Shown: positions 1 through 8,186, numbered from the stretch's first letter. The stretch: 10,175 nt of DNA from an uncultured Oscillospiraceae bacterium (GCA_900758315.1 CAAERF010000319.1:1-10175), one strand, 5' to 3'. The notes: a model not told the origin generated them from the sequence alone. A program made the numbers and translations.

Positions 1-80
1 ATACCTCATAATTCTAAGTGCCGATACGGCGAGCTAGGTGCGGCAGCTGCTAAGCCAAAAGCGCAGATAATACTGGAGTC
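1..80. other. Intergenic edge with short inverted repeat
   Basis: No gene is recognisable here. The segment lies just outside the left 89-bp repeat. A 7-bp arm GCCAAAA (54-60) is complementary to TTTTGGC (91-97) inside the repeat. A nested 5-bp arm GATAA (66-70) pairs with TTATC (81-85). The edge may therefore fold together with the repeat, or belong to a longer repeat unit of which the right copy has only part. The right copy has no matching sequence beyond position 10143. Confidence 0.35.
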
Positions 81-169
81 TTATCGAGCATTTTGGCAAC
101 GCAGATGCCGTGCCGCAGCCGCCGGAGCGGTGCTTAAGCCGTCAGGCGGGAATTGTGCGGTGTTGCCTT
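81..169 (-). repeat. Left copy of 89-bp inverted repeat flanking the locus
   Basis: This segment is the reverse complement of 10055-10143 with 88 of 89 positions identical. The only difference is C at 143 opposite A at 10081. Identity stops sharply at both ends (80 and 170). The unit is GC-rich and foldable. Outer arms GGCAAC (95-100) and GTTGCC (162-167) pair, and inside them lies a short GC hairpin with a TCCG loop. The repeat begins 19 bases beyond the reductase stop codon, so the operon transcript runs into it. No T-run follows, so it is not a classical intrinsic terminator. It looks like a dispersed non-coding intergenic repeat (MITE- or REP-like), but copy number cannot be judged from this window. 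Confidence 0.85.
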
Positions 170-188
170 AGAATATATTTACCCATTC

Positions 189-1169
189 TCAGCCGAGTAT
201 TTCCATAGAGGCCTGACTCAGAAGCCGATGATCTTCCTCAGAAAGCTGCCAGGCAAAGGCACTGGCGCACTGCTCTGCATGGCTGACTTTGCTGGCACCC
301 ACAATGGCCGTATCTACAAAGGGGCAGCCTGCGACCCAGTTCAGTGCCACCTGTGAAAGCGGTACATCGTATTTCCCGGCAATCTCATCCATGATTTTGA
401 GAAGCCCTTGCACCTTGCTGAAGGTCGGTTCCTCAAAGAAATGGTAAAAAGACGAGCGCATATCGCCTGGTCCAAACTCAGGCTTGGTGCGGTATGCCCC
501 TGTCAGGATGCCAGACCCCAGCGCGCCGTACGCCATTGTGCCAATGCCGGCATCGTGCAGGGTTTGCAATGTTTGTTCTGTCTGGCGGCTGACCAGTGAA
601 AACTGCAGCTGCACCGCCTGCATCGGGAGCATCTTGTGAAGGCGCAGGGTATCCTCAACGCTAAAGTTCGACACCCCGTAGTATTTGATCCACCCCCGCC
701 GGATCAGGTCCTCCATAGCCTGGGCAACCTCCTCCAACGGTGTCTTTCCATCCGGCCAATGGACCAGAAGTAGGTCCAGATAGTCGGTCCCCAGCCTGCG
801 CAGAGAGTTTTCGCACCCCTCCCGAATTTCTTGTGCGGACATACTACGGTACGCGCTGCTTGGCCCTTTGCTTCGGTCATAATTCAGGCCGCATTTTGTT
901 ACTAAGAACACCTTGTCCCTTCGCCCTTTCAACGCCTTGGCCAACAATAGCTCCGCACAGCCAAACCCAAAGTCTTGCTCGCCGGGATTTCCAAAACCGT
1001 ATACCGGCGCCGTATCCACCACATTCACGCCCAGTTCCAACATTCTGTCAATGGCTGCCAGCGAATGGCTTTGCGAGGTTTCTCCCCAGCCTGTGCCGCC
1101 AATGCCCCAAGTGCCCAGCGTCAGCGCAGACAGCTTTTCGCCGGTCGTTCCCAATGTCTTGTATCTCAT
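189..1169 (-). CDS. Aldo/keto reductase
   Basis: This is a 326-residue NAD(P)H-dependent oxidoreductase of the aldo/keto reductase superfamily, a cytoplasmic TIM barrel. The expected catalytic tetrad is visible: D52 and Y57 in DTAPVY, K92 in VTKCG, and H137 in LLVHWPD. GVSNFS (165-170) and the cofactor-binding AIVGASK (288-294) also fit, as does the length. The ATG has AAAGGA six bases upstream. It is the last gene of the minus-strand operon, 48 bases after the epimerase. In context I infer that it reduces the aldehyde released by the aldolase, for example lactaldehyde, glyceraldehyde or sulfolactaldehyde. Alternatively it could act on the sugar itself, as some family members are sugar dehydrogenases. 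The family call is firm; the substrate is unknown. Confidence 0.9.
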   Translation of the reverse strand: MRYKTLGTTGEKLSALTLGTWGIGGTGWGETSQSHSLAAIDRMLELGVNVVDTAPVYGFGNPGEQDFGFGCAELLLAKALKGRRDKVFLVTKCGLNYDRSKGPSSAYRSMSAQEIREGCENSLRRLGTDYLDLLLVHWPDGKTPLEEVAQAMEDLIRRGWIKYYGVSNFSVEDTLRLHKMLPMQAVQLQFSLVSRQTEQTLQTLHDAGIGTMAYGALGSGILTGAYRTKPEFGPGDMRSSFYHFFEEPTFSKVQGLLKIMDEIAGKYDVPLSQVALNWVAGCPFVDTAIVGASKVSHAEQCASAFAWQLSEEDHRLLSQASMEILG

Positions 1170-1217
1170 ACCCTATCCTTTCCCGGCAGTCTGCCCTGCC
1201 GAAGCGTGGCCGCCATT

Positions 1218-2237
1218 TTAGTGCAGCAACAGTTCATATCGTATCCATCCCGACTGGCTCTGACCTGGTTCCAACACCAGCAGTCCTGTGTCCGGCACTC
1301 CTTGTTCCCAAAGGTTGATTGCATCGGTACAGCAAGTCTGTGTTTCCAGGCAGAAGAGCCCTTTTCCGTTGAGAATCAAGCCCCGGCTGCACGGCGTAAA
1401 GACCACTGTATGCCGAAACTCCTTGCTGGCGGTAATTTCCAGCATATATCCGCTGCGGCCAAAACAAATCTTTGCCGGAAGGCGGCTGTTACGATACACG
1501 GTGTCCAGATCCAGCTCTTTCAGCCGCCACCATGGGTTCAAATTTTTGCCGCCCTCTTTTCGGACATCCAGTAGTCTGCCCGTAGGCAGCAGATCCGGCG
1601 TCGTTTCGTAACAGAAGTCTGCACAGACTTGCAGTAAGGTATCCGATAGATCTTCCGGCGCCAAGAACCACGGATGCAGCCCTATGCCAAAAGGCATCCT
1701 CGTCTCCCCGGTATTTTGCACCCGGTAACGGAAAAACAGCGCCCCTTCCTGCAGATGGTAAGCAGCTTCCACCCGGCAAGGGAACGGGAATGCGCGGTAA
1801 TTTTCATCTCCCGGAGCAATCACCAGCATTCCGGCGATGTATGCGGAGGAATCGTCCGTACCGGCCGCCGTAACCGTCCAAAGAGAGTCCATGGCAATGC
1901 CATGCTGTGTACATGGTTTTCCATGCTTTAACATCTCCACCCGGCGCCCCTGAAACGTAAAAGAGTGGTCCCGCACTCGATTGGGTGTGGGAAAAAGCAA
2001 GCATGTACCAAACGCACTCTGTTCTACCAGTTCCCGGCCCCAGACGGGCACCTCCGGCTGCAGCAATTCTTTTCCCACACGCAACCCGCAGGATTTGAAG
2101 CCCTGTTCCGGAAGCACCTGAAGCCGGATTCCGGCGGTCGCCAGAGTGCCGGCTGTCAGTGTCCAAACGGAGCACGCTCTTTCAGCCAATGCCCCGCCGA
2201 CGGAGACTTTGTCTTCCCGGCAGGTGAAGCGTTCCAT
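1218..2237 (-). CDS. Aldose 1-epimerase family protein (mutarotase)
   Basis: This 339-residue protein resembles the galactose-mutarotase superfamily, which interconverts alpha and beta anomers of free sugars. Visible landmarks are LFPTPNRVRD (81-90, the sugar-binding Asn-Arg motif), QHG (111-113, first conserved His), GLHPWF (186-191, second His) and CLETQT with E298 as the likely catalytic glutamate. Overall similarity to GalM is moderate, so the sugar is not assignable. The start codon overlaps the isomerase stop by one base (TAATG), implying translational coupling. An AGGTGA sequence sits about 11 bases upstream. In context it would follow the glycosidase, equilibrating the released sugar into the anomer used by the isomerase. 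It contains many cysteines, which fits an anaerobe. Confidence 0.82.
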   Translation of the reverse strand: MERFTCREDKVSVGGALAERACSVWTLTAGTLATAGIRLQVLPEQGFKSCGLRVGKELLQPEVPVWGRELVEQSAFGTCLLFPTPNRVRDHSFTFQGRRVEMLKHGKPCTQHGIAMDSLWTVTAAGTDDSSAYIAGMLVIAPGDENYRAFPFPCRVEAAYHLQEGALFFRYRVQNTGETRMPFGIGLHPWFLAPEDLSDTLLQVCADFCYETTPDLLPTGRLLDVRKEGGKNLNPWWRLKELDLDTVYRNSRLPAKICFGRSGYMLEITASKEFRHTVVFTPCSRGLILNGKGLFCLETQTCCTDAINLWEQGVPDTGLLVLEPGQSQSGWIRYELLLH

Positions 2238-3709
2238 TACAGCTCTTTCACCTCATTCACGCTGTCATGCGTCACCTGGCCGATATACTTGCAGGCCTCT
2301 TTCAGCACAGGGGCCAATTTCCCATGAACGCCACAAATATGGTGGATGTAAGGGCCGTACATGAATTTCTTTTCCCATGCAGGCCAATCGTTCGCTTCCA
2401 CCCACACATAGTTGCCGTTGGTCTGCGGACCCTCAATACCCCGAACTTCATCCGCAAACAGCAGATAGGATCCCTTCGTTTGGTCCATGCGGGCCAGGGT
2501 AATATCGCCGCCCTTGATCTCAAAAAATCCCTTGCAATCGCACAAACTTCCCTTTACGCCTTCTTTCTTCAGGGAGCTGGCAAAGGGTCCGCAGTGCCAC
2601 AAAAGTTCACCATTGTCATTGGTGGGGTGGCGCACCGTCATATCGGCAATAAACGGACAGCTGCTGTCAAAGGTTGCTGCGTACAGCATCCGGGCGGTAA
2701 TAGCCGCATGGATATCCGTTTCACAGGCAACTACAAGGCCACGGTCTATCAGATCTCCAATCACAAAGCAAGCGCCGATTCCAAATTCGCTGGACAGATA
2801 CGCCCAGCAATCCAGCGCAATGGCATCCAGTTCGTGCAGCTGTGCGATGCGCTCGATTGCAAGTTCCACCACCGCGATTTTCTCCAGCGTATCATCTTTC
2901 ACGTTCGTACAGTCCACCTTGCTGCGGATATCTTCCATGCGTTGCCGGATAGAGGGGTCCGGGCCGCGGTCCTCCAGGGTACCCAGGCGTTTTGTCGCCA
3001 TGGGCAGTTCAATTTTCTGTACACGGCCTATCTTGTCCGCGTTGCCACTGCGCAGTTTTGCTACGACCGTGGTAATCTCCTCAGTCCAGATCGGGGTGAC
3101 TTCAATACCAAATTTTTCCAGAAGCTCGCTTTCGTTCACTTTTACCGACAAGAACTGCCTCGGGCGCAGACCAATCTGGCCCACACGCATCCCACGCATC
3201 GCTTTTACCACTGCCACCGTGCGCGCAAAGCGGTCCAGCCCTTCGGCCAGGATCTCGGAGTCCAGGTTGCAGTTTTCCAGATAGGTAAAGGGGACACCGT
3301 AACGCACCAGTGCCTTGGAAGTTGCAAACAGCCCACACTGAATATCCAGCGGACGGAAGTTTAGGCCCTCCGGTGCAGGGTCTCTCGGCCCCCACAACAG
3401 CACGGGACGGCCCAGGCGGGCGGCTAGTTTGGCAGCGGCTTCCTCCTGCCCGAAATTGCAGTGGGGCAAAAACAGCGCATCGGCATGTTTTTCTTCCAAA
3501 AAAGCCGCAACCTTTTCCACATCGGCATTATCCCAGAGCATCCCATCGGGCAGCAGCGGTGCCGCATCTGCCAGTTCAATATGCTCATTGCCTTGAAGAA
3601 TCTCATCGACCCGGGCGCGAATTCTGTCCCGCATCTGCCTGGCAGGGGCAACAGGAAACGTATCCCGCATAACGGGGACATACCCCAGAACGATCTTTTT
3701 GCATTTCAT
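2237..3709 (-). CDS. L-fucose/L-arabinose isomerase-family ketol isomerase
   Basis: This 490-residue protein belongs to the FucI/AraA-like family (COG2407-type), metal-dependent enzymes that convert an aldose to a ketose. Family-like features are DCWAYLSSEFG (300-310), ACETDIHAA (328-336, with E330 a likely metal ligand), NGELLWHCGPF (366-376, with H372 a likely ligand) and a C-terminal HHICGVHG (456-463). The N-terminal half has the typical Rossmann-like layout, including GQIGLRPRQF (177-186). I place the start at ATG 3709, because GGAGG (3718-3722) is eight bases upstream. An upstream in-frame GTG at 3718 overlaps that site and is unlikely. The gene sits nine bases after the kinase. It is clearly not a close FucI or AraA orthologue, so the sugar is open; sulfoquinovose-type, deoxy and ordinary hexoses all remain possible. 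Confidence 0.85.
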   Translation of the reverse strand: MKCKKIVLGYVPVMRDTFPVAPARQMRDRIRARVDEILQGNEHIELADAAPLLPDGMLWDNADVEKVAAFLEEKHADALFLPHCNFGQEEAAAKLAARLGRPVLLWGPRDPAPEGLNFRPLDIQCGLFATSKALVRYGVPFTYLENCNLDSEILAEGLDRFARTVAVVKAMRGMRVGQIGLRPRQFLSVKVNESELLEKFGIEVTPIWTEEITTVVAKLRSGNADKIGRVQKIELPMATKRLGTLEDRGPDPSIRQRMEDIRSKVDCTNVKDDTLEKIAVVELAIERIAQLHELDAIALDCWAYLSSEFGIGACFVIGDLIDRGLVVACETDIHAAITARMLYAATFDSSCPFIADMTVRHPTNDNGELLWHCGPFASSLKKEGVKGSLCDCKGFFEIKGGDITLARMDQTKGSYLLFADEVRGIEGPQTNGNYVWVEANDWPAWEKKFMYGPYIHHICGVHGKLAPVLKEACKYIGQVTHDSVNEVKEL

Positions 3710-3717
3710 CAAAATCA

Positions 3718-3722
3718 CCTCC
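3718..3722 (-). promoter_or_regulatory. Ribosome binding site fixing the isomerase start
   Basis: GGAGG is read on the minus strand within GCGGAGGTGATT. It lies eight bases before ATG 3709. The competing GTG start (3716-3718) uses the last G of this site, so a ribosome bound here cannot start there. The longer 493-residue prediction should be trimmed by three residues. Confidence 0.8.
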
Positions 3723-3727
3723 GCAGT

Positions 3728-4720
3728 TCATTGAAATACCGCTTGCCGGTAATGTTGCTTGCGAGCTGGGATATCACCTTCCAGGACCGTGCCATCGCGC
3801 AGGAAACGTTCCGTCATCTCCAATGTCGGGATTCCCGTGCGCCCGCCCAGCGTCAGGCAATTCAAGTAGGACACCGCGCTCGCAAAGCGAGCACAGTCCT
3901 GCAAAGTGTACCCCCATTGCGGGTCCATGTACCGATACAAATAAGCATACAGGAACCCGCCGTGAAAAACATCCCCCGCCCCGGTCGTATCCACGATCTT
4001 GTGCCCGGAGAACGCCCCTAAGGTGAAGGCCTTTTCGCCATCGGAGCCGACACATCCCCGGCTTCCCAGGGTAACCACTACCGCCTTGTGCCCGCCATCG
4101 TTGGCCAGGCGTAGGCAGTTTTTCTCATAGTTTTCATCACGACCAAACAGGCCCTGATAAAACTGTTCAGCCATAACAAGAAGATCCGCCTGGCGGGCCA
4201 GAGCCGCCCCCGCGGGGGAGTAGGCACCTGCATCCAATGAAACAAGCAGGTTGTTTCTGCGCGCAAAATCAAGAACGAACTGCTGCGCAGAAGAGGGGAT
4301 ACAGCTCAGGTGGACAGCACGCGCCTGCGCCACATAACTTTCATCCGCTTCCTGTGGCGTCATGTCAGCAGGTGTCCCTCGCAACCCCAGAAAGCTGCGC
4401 CCCTGGGTGCTTTCTTCTGCCAGGCAGACACATAGGGTCGTATTTCCGGGGTGACGTTTTATGTGGGACGTATCCACGCCATGGTATGCCAGGTCCCGGA
4501 CGCAGAACTCGCCGTAGGCATCATCGCCGGCAGTGCCGATCATCCCGCAGGTAGCCCCCAGCCGTGCCAGTGCCACAATGGCAGAGGCGGCATTCCCGCC
4601 ACTCTGCCAGCAATAATCCAGAATACGGCTAAACCCATCCGTTGCGGGCAGGTGGTCGATCTGAAAAGCCAGGTCCATAATCAGGTCCTCGACCCCGATC
4701 ACGTCATAACGTTTTTTCAT
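3728..4720 (-). CDS. PfkB-family carbohydrate kinase
   Basis: This 330-residue ATP-dependent sugar kinase has the ribokinase/PfkB fold. The first signature is GGNAASAIVALARLGA (41-56) and the second is DTTGAGDVFHGGF (244-256), with D250 as catalytic base and GAG as the anion hole. VVVTLGSRG (214-222) is the usual nucleotide-binding strand. AAGGAG lies just upstream of the ATG. The gene is 19 bases after the aldolase and nine before the isomerase. I infer phosphorylation of the isomerase's ketose product at the free terminal hydroxyl, giving the aldolase substrate. YihV, the sulfofructose kinase, also belongs to this superfamily, but so do tagatose-6-phosphate kinase and KDG kinase, so the substrate is not determined. 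Length and motifs look intact. Confidence 0.92.
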   Translation of the reverse strand: MKKRYDVIGVEDLIMDLAFQIDHLPATDGFSRILDYCWQSGGNAASAIVALARLGATCGMIGTAGDDAYGEFCVRDLAYHGVDTSHIKRHPGNTTLCVCLAEESTQGRSFLGLRGTPADMTPQEADESYVAQARAVHLSCIPSSAQQFVLDFARRNNLLVSLDAGAYSPAGAALARQADLLVMAEQFYQGLFGRDENYEKNCLRLANDGGHKAVVVTLGSRGCVGSDGEKAFTLGAFSGHKIVDTTGAGDVFHGGFLYAYLYRYMDPQWGYTLQDCARFASAVSYLNCLTLGGRTGIPTLEMTERFLRDGTVLEGDIPARKQHYRQAVFQ

Positions 4721-4739
4721 AGGGTACTCCTTCCGGCGC

Positions 4740-5585
4740 TCAGACTACAAGACGACACAGGCTGAGTTTTTGCTCCACATAGTCCGTCAGGCCTGCTCGA
4801 ATATATTCCACATCCGCAAAGGGTTTGGCCTTTTCCACTTCCTCCGTGTAAAAGCGGCAGGTCAGTGAACGATTCAGCAAAAAGAACTCGGTACCCACGT
4901 TGAATTTTGAGATCCCCGTACAGAACGCCGCCTTCAGCTGGTCATCGGGAATGCCGGAGCCGCCATGCAGTACCAGCGGAATAGACGTACAGCGCCGGAT
5001 TTCCGCCAGTCGCTCCAGATCCAGATGGGGAGCAGCCTTGTATAACCCGTGGCAGCTGCCAAACGCCACTGCCATACTGGTAACGCCTGTGCGCTCGGCA
5101 AACGCTGCCGCCTCCTCCGGCACGGTAAAGGTCTCCTTGTTCTGATAATCAAACCCGGCTGCCACCTGGCCCACATGTCCGATCTCGCCTTCCACGTCCA
5201 CGTCAAATACCCGGGCCATATCCACCACCGATTTTGTGAACGCAATGTTCTCCTCCAACGGCATGGCAGAGCCATCCGCCATGACAGAGGTAAATCCATC
5301 CCGAATAGCTTCCAGAATCACACTGCTGTCGCTGCAATGGTCCAGATGCAAACCGACCGGCACACTTGCACTGCGCGCCATGCTTTTTACCGCTTGGGCA
5401 AACGCGGCAAAAGGCATCATGCTGCGCATGTTGGGGTACAACATCACAATGACCGGGCGGCGGGCACGTTCTGCGCCCCGGATACAAGCCGAAATCGTAT
5501 TGCAGTCCAGCGCATCAAAAGCAATAACTGCCGTATTGGCCTGCTGAGCCGCTTTCAAAATGTCGCGCACTTTTTCCAATGCCAT
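4740..5585 (-). CDS. Class II fructose-bisphosphate/tagatose-bisphosphate-type aldolase
   Basis: This 281-residue zinc aldolase of the FbaA/GatY type is expected to cleave a phosphorylated ketose to dihydroxyacetone phosphate plus an aldehyde. Key sites are GLHLDHCSD (78-86; D82 catalytic, H83 zinc), VMADGSAMP (101-109), VEGEIG (131-136), AFGSCHGLY (174-182; H179 zinc), LHGGSG (206-211; H207 zinc) and KFNVGTE (227-233). The family more often has GT before the second zinc His; here it is SC. Length is normal. The start has AGGAG eight bases upstream, inside the last codons of the preceding gene, which ends five bases earlier. It is probably not the housekeeping FBP aldolase, because it sits in a dedicated sugar operon. 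The aldehyde product is unknown. Confidence 0.9.
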   Translation of the reverse strand: MALEKVRDILKAAQQANTAVIAFDALDCNTISACIRGAERARRPVIVMLYPNMRSMMPFAAFAQAVKSMARSASVPVGLHLDHCSDSSVILEAIRDGFTSVMADGSAMPLEENIAFTKSVVDMARVFDVDVEGEIGHVGQVAAGFDYQNKETFTVPEEAAAFAERTGVTSMAVAFGSCHGLYKAAPHLDLERLAEIRRCTSIPLVLHGGSGIPDDQLKAAFCTGISKFNVGTEFFLLNRSLTCRFYTEEVEKAKPFADVEYIRAGLTDYVEQKLSLCRLVV

Positions 5586-5590
5586 ATTCT

Positions 5591-6112
5591 TTACTCCTCT
5601 CTTTGCTGGGACGCTTCCCGGATGCGAAGACGCCCCTCCTCTTTCAATCGCGTCATAGTCACGTCATTGGCGTAGGTCCGTTCCGGCAGGACGTTCAGCA
5701 CATGGATCACTTCCGAATCCACCGGAAAAGGCATACAATGCCACACGCCGGGGCGAATGGTGAGCATAACACCTGCCGGTACACGAAACGCCACCAGGTG
5801 TGTCCCTGCTTGTTCTGCCGTATAAAACGCCGGGGCAAAATACACATACATATCATGGTCCAGGCTGAGGATTCCTTCCCCGCAATGGCTGTGTTGCTCC
5901 AACACGGTGATCACCGGTTCCAGTTGGCTGGTGACCCGGGTCACCGAAAATGCCGCCGCGTGTGCGCCACCCAGTTCCAGAATCTCCATATCCGGGTGAA
6001 AACTCATGCCATTGACTCCCCCGCCGGGGGCCGTTGGTTCCACCAGCCGAGAATAGCTGCCAAAGATGCGGAAATTCTCTGGGGTAAGTGGACTTATTTC
6101 AAGCGTTTTCAT
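5591..6112 (-). CDS. Ureidoglycolate lyase (AllA)-like cupin-fold protein
   Basis: This 173-residue protein follows the AllA/ureidoglycolate lyase pattern along its length. It has an N-terminal ENFRIFGSY (12-20), a central LEQHSHCGEGILSLDHD resembling the AllA ERHP..Q.F.P segment, then FRVPAGVMLTIRPGVWHCMPF (about 109-129), where AllA has a Gly-rich strand ending in N-V-W-H-H-P. The WH pair is kept. The start overlaps the glycosidase stop by four bases (ATGA) and GGAGG lies seven bases upstream, so the two are coupled. No allantoin or purine-degradation gene is nearby. I infer a role in sugar metabolism, perhaps a lyase, lactonase, epimerase or isomerase step on the released sugar, or a sugar-binding regulator. 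The fold assignment is moderate; the function is unknown. Confidence 0.68.
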   Translation of the reverse strand: MKTLEISPLTPENFRIFGSYSRLVEPTAPGGGVNGMSFHPDMEILELGGAHAAAFSVTRVTSQLEPVITVLEQHSHCGEGILSLDHDMYVYFAPAFYTAEQAGTHLVAFRVPAGVMLTIRPGVWHCMPFPVDSEVIHVLNVLPERTYANDVTMTRLKEEGRLRIREASQQREE

Positions 6113-8145
6113 ATTTTTTCCTCCAAAATTTCCAATATAACCGCATCCCAGGGGGCCAGTTCAACACAAACCTGCTCGCTGTACGTCATTTCCGCCCCTG
6201 TTTCCAGGTTGCGCGCGATTCCATGCTCCGGCAAGCCGCCATCTGCAGCGGCAAAAGACAGTGTTTTCGTTGCGTTTTCGAAGTTGAATACCGCCGCATA
6301 GCGCCGCCCCTCATGGCACAAAGTATAAAACGGGGTGGTGCCATCGCACAGATAAACCGGTCGGAAAGCCTGTCCCAGCCGCGCCACCTCATTGATCGCC
6401 GCACAGTTCGCGATTTTTTCTGCGCGGAAGCGCGCCTGCCGGATGATTGCGTCATCGCCCACCGGCCCGTAATTGTCCGAGAGCATCATGACTGTTCCGG
6501 AAATAACGGCCGAATAATACCGTGCACGCGCCTCGTTTTCGGTGGTCACCCCCCGCCCGTCAACTACAGAATGGCACAACGACACATGGTCCGGGTCATT
6601 GAAAGTATACAGGCGGTGGTTGGTCCACCAGGCAAAGTTCAGGGCGTTCAACACATATCGCACATCTTCATGGTGGCCGAAAGCATCACAGCAACAACGG
6701 CGGGAGTGCCCAAGGAAAGTGGGGAACAGCGGCGCAATGGACAAACTGACGAAAATTTCACGTCCTGCGCGGTCGATTTCCTCTGACAAAACCGAGTAGG
6801 CATAGTTCAGTGCCATGCGCCCTGTAAACTCGGGGCGGTAGTGGGCGCCTTCCACACTGCTGTGGGAAAGAAAGTCGATCTTGATGTAATCCACGCCCAA
6901 ATCAATCAGATGCCGGATGGTTGCCCGGGCCATTTTTTCCCATTCCGGGTGGGTGACATCCAAGGGCTGGGAACCATCGATGGCCGGCAGCAACGCGCCC
7001 GTATCGTCCCGCAGGAAAAGATCCTTCATCTTGACGTTGGTACCCCGCGCAGGAAAATCACCAAGTGCTGTGAACCAGTTGCAGGGGATGGCATACCAGC
7101 CTGCTTTCTGTCCTTTTTTGTGCAGTTCCTCTATAATCTGCCGGATTTTTTGCTCATCCAACCCCAGCGCACCATCCAGGTTGATGAATGTTTCCCCCGG
7201 TTCCCCGCAGAAGTTCGGCAGGGCGGTACGGATAAATTCCCCTGCCTGTTCCCAATGAGACAGTTGCAGCCCCTGCCCCACAGCAGAATAGCTGTTCCAT
7301 CCGAACGGGACTGAACCTTTCCGCCACGGGCGCGGCGGGACCAGGGCCGCATACAAATCACCGTAATGCTCCATACCGTCCCGGATGCTGTCGCACCAGA
7401 ACATGACAAAGCGGGAAGATTCTACCCATTCGCCGCACACTAGGCCGTGGGGGCATACATCGTGTGTGCCGGTCCCCGCCGCCCCGCAGTACGCCTGTAT
7501 GCTGCGGGCATCGTTGTGCAGCCAGCGGATGGCGTTTTTCCATACGGAAAAATCCAGCGCACCCAGCACAAAGCCTTCCTGCGTGCGTTCATCATACAGC
7601 GCAGTAACATCATAACTTTCCCGACCGCAGGCAGGCACCGCAGATTCATACCGGGACCACATGTCGTTGTCATACGGAACGACCAGCATTTTCTGGTCCA
7701 GCGATAAAAACAGCGGTCGTTCGTCCCACGTGGGATAGGGCGTTACCACCGGCGCTAAAAAGCGTGTGGCGGTTTTTCCACGCGTATCATGCAGTTTCAC
7801 CTGTACTGTCAGTTCCCCGCCGTCATACGCCGTCACCATCTGGTGCAGACGCAGTGCCCCATGGCAATACCGCGCCGTCATTCGATGGTATGCGCCCAGT
7901 TTATCAGTGCCTTCCTCGCAGCTGTATCCTTCCAGGCTGGCATCCTTGGTACGGATCACCTGGCCATCCGCGGTTTTTCCTTCAGAATAAAACGCGCGGA
8001 TGAACGTTCCCTTCTGGTAATAACGGCATATGCCATTGCCCAACAGTTCCGCCTTCGCCAGACCGCGCTCGCAAACGCATTCGACTTTGGGCGGCTGCAT
8101 TGTCAATGCTTTTTTCAAAGTATCTTTATCAACAGTAGCGTCCAT
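6109..8145 (-). CDS. Clan GH-D alpha-glycosidase (GH27/GH36-like)
   Basis: This 678-residue glycoside hydrolase has an N-terminal beta-sandwich region (about 1-270), a (beta/alpha)8 catalytic domain (about 275-560) and a C-terminal beta domain. Clan GH-D marks are FGWNSYSAVG (281-290), the nucleophile motif YIKIDF (420-425, D424) and FNDPDH (515-520, with D519 the likely acid/base by analogy to NDPDM of GH27). The motifs do not match GH31. No signal peptide is seen, so it probably acts in the cytoplasm on an imported glycoside. I chose ATG 8145 because AGGAGG lies seven bases upstream; an in-frame ATG at 8190 has no such site and would add 15 unlikely residues. It is the first gene after a terminator. 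A run of three cysteines (484-486) is odd. Alpha-galactosidase is the default guess, but the overall sequence is divergent and the substrate is uncertain. Confidence 0.82.
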   Translation of the reverse strand: MDATVDKDTLKKALTMQPPKVECVCERGLAKAELLGNGICRYYQKGTFIRAFYSEGKTADGQVIRTKDASLEGYSCEEGTDKLGAYHRMTARYCHGALRLHQMVTAYDGGELTVQVKLHDTRGKTATRFLAPVVTPYPTWDERPLFLSLDQKMLVVPYDNDMWSRYESAVPACGRESYDVTALYDERTQEGFVLGALDFSVWKNAIRWLHNDARSIQAYCGAAGTGTHDVCPHGLVCGEWVESSRFVMFWCDSIRDGMEHYGDLYAALVPPRPWRKGSVPFGWNSYSAVGQGLQLSHWEQAGEFIRTALPNFCGEPGETFINLDGALGLDEQKIRQIIEELHKKGQKAGWYAIPCNWFTALGDFPARGTNVKMKDLFLRDDTGALLPAIDGSQPLDVTHPEWEKMARATIRHLIDLGVDYIKIDFLSHSSVEGAHYRPEFTGRMALNYAYSVLSEEIDRAGREIFVSLSIAPLFPTFLGHSRRCCCDAFGHHEDVRYVLNALNFAWWTNHRLYTFNDPDHVSLCHSVVDGRGVTTENEARARYYSAVISGTVMMLSDNYGPVGDDAIIRQARFRAEKIANCAAINEVARLGQAFRPVYLCDGTTPFYTLCHEGRRYAAVFNFENATKTLSFAAADGGLPEHGIARNLETGAEMTYSEQVCVELAPWDAVILEILEEKI

Positions 8146-8152
8146 TCGGTTA

Positions 8153-8158
8153 CCTCCT
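8153..8158 (-). promoter_or_regulatory. Ribosome binding site fixing the glycosidase start
   Basis: A full AGGAGG within AAAGGAGGTA lies seven bases upstream of ATG 8145. It is internal to the longer frame that starts at 8190, which argues against that upstream start. Confidence 0.85.
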
Positions 8159-8170
8159 TTGTGCAGTAGC

Positions 8171-8186
8171 ACAGCATCTTTGCTGT
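8171..8186. promoter_or_regulatory. Small dyad upstream of the glycosidase
   Basis: ACAGCA (8171-8176) and TGCTGT (8181-8186) form a perfect 6-bp inverted repeat around four bases. It lies between the terminator and the glycosidase ribosome binding site. It could be a repressor operator or a small mRNA hairpin. With arms this short, chance is not excluded. Confidence 0.35.

Noticed and set aside
2267..3364. Plus-strand open frame of 365 codons opposite the isomerase
   Set aside because: Its composition is Arg/His-rich and unlike a real protein, and the minus-strand frame has strong isomerase-family motifs and a good ribosome binding site.
5591..6112. Assignment as an allantoin/ureide degradation gene
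   Set aside because: No other purine-degradation gene is present and the gene is coupled to sugar enzymes, so the family name should not be taken as the function.
6109..8145. Assignment as a GH31 sulfoquinovosidase
   Set aside because: The catalytic landmarks (GWNS, YIKID, NDPD) match GH27/GH36 rather than GH31, so sulfoquinovose use cannot be claimed from this gene.
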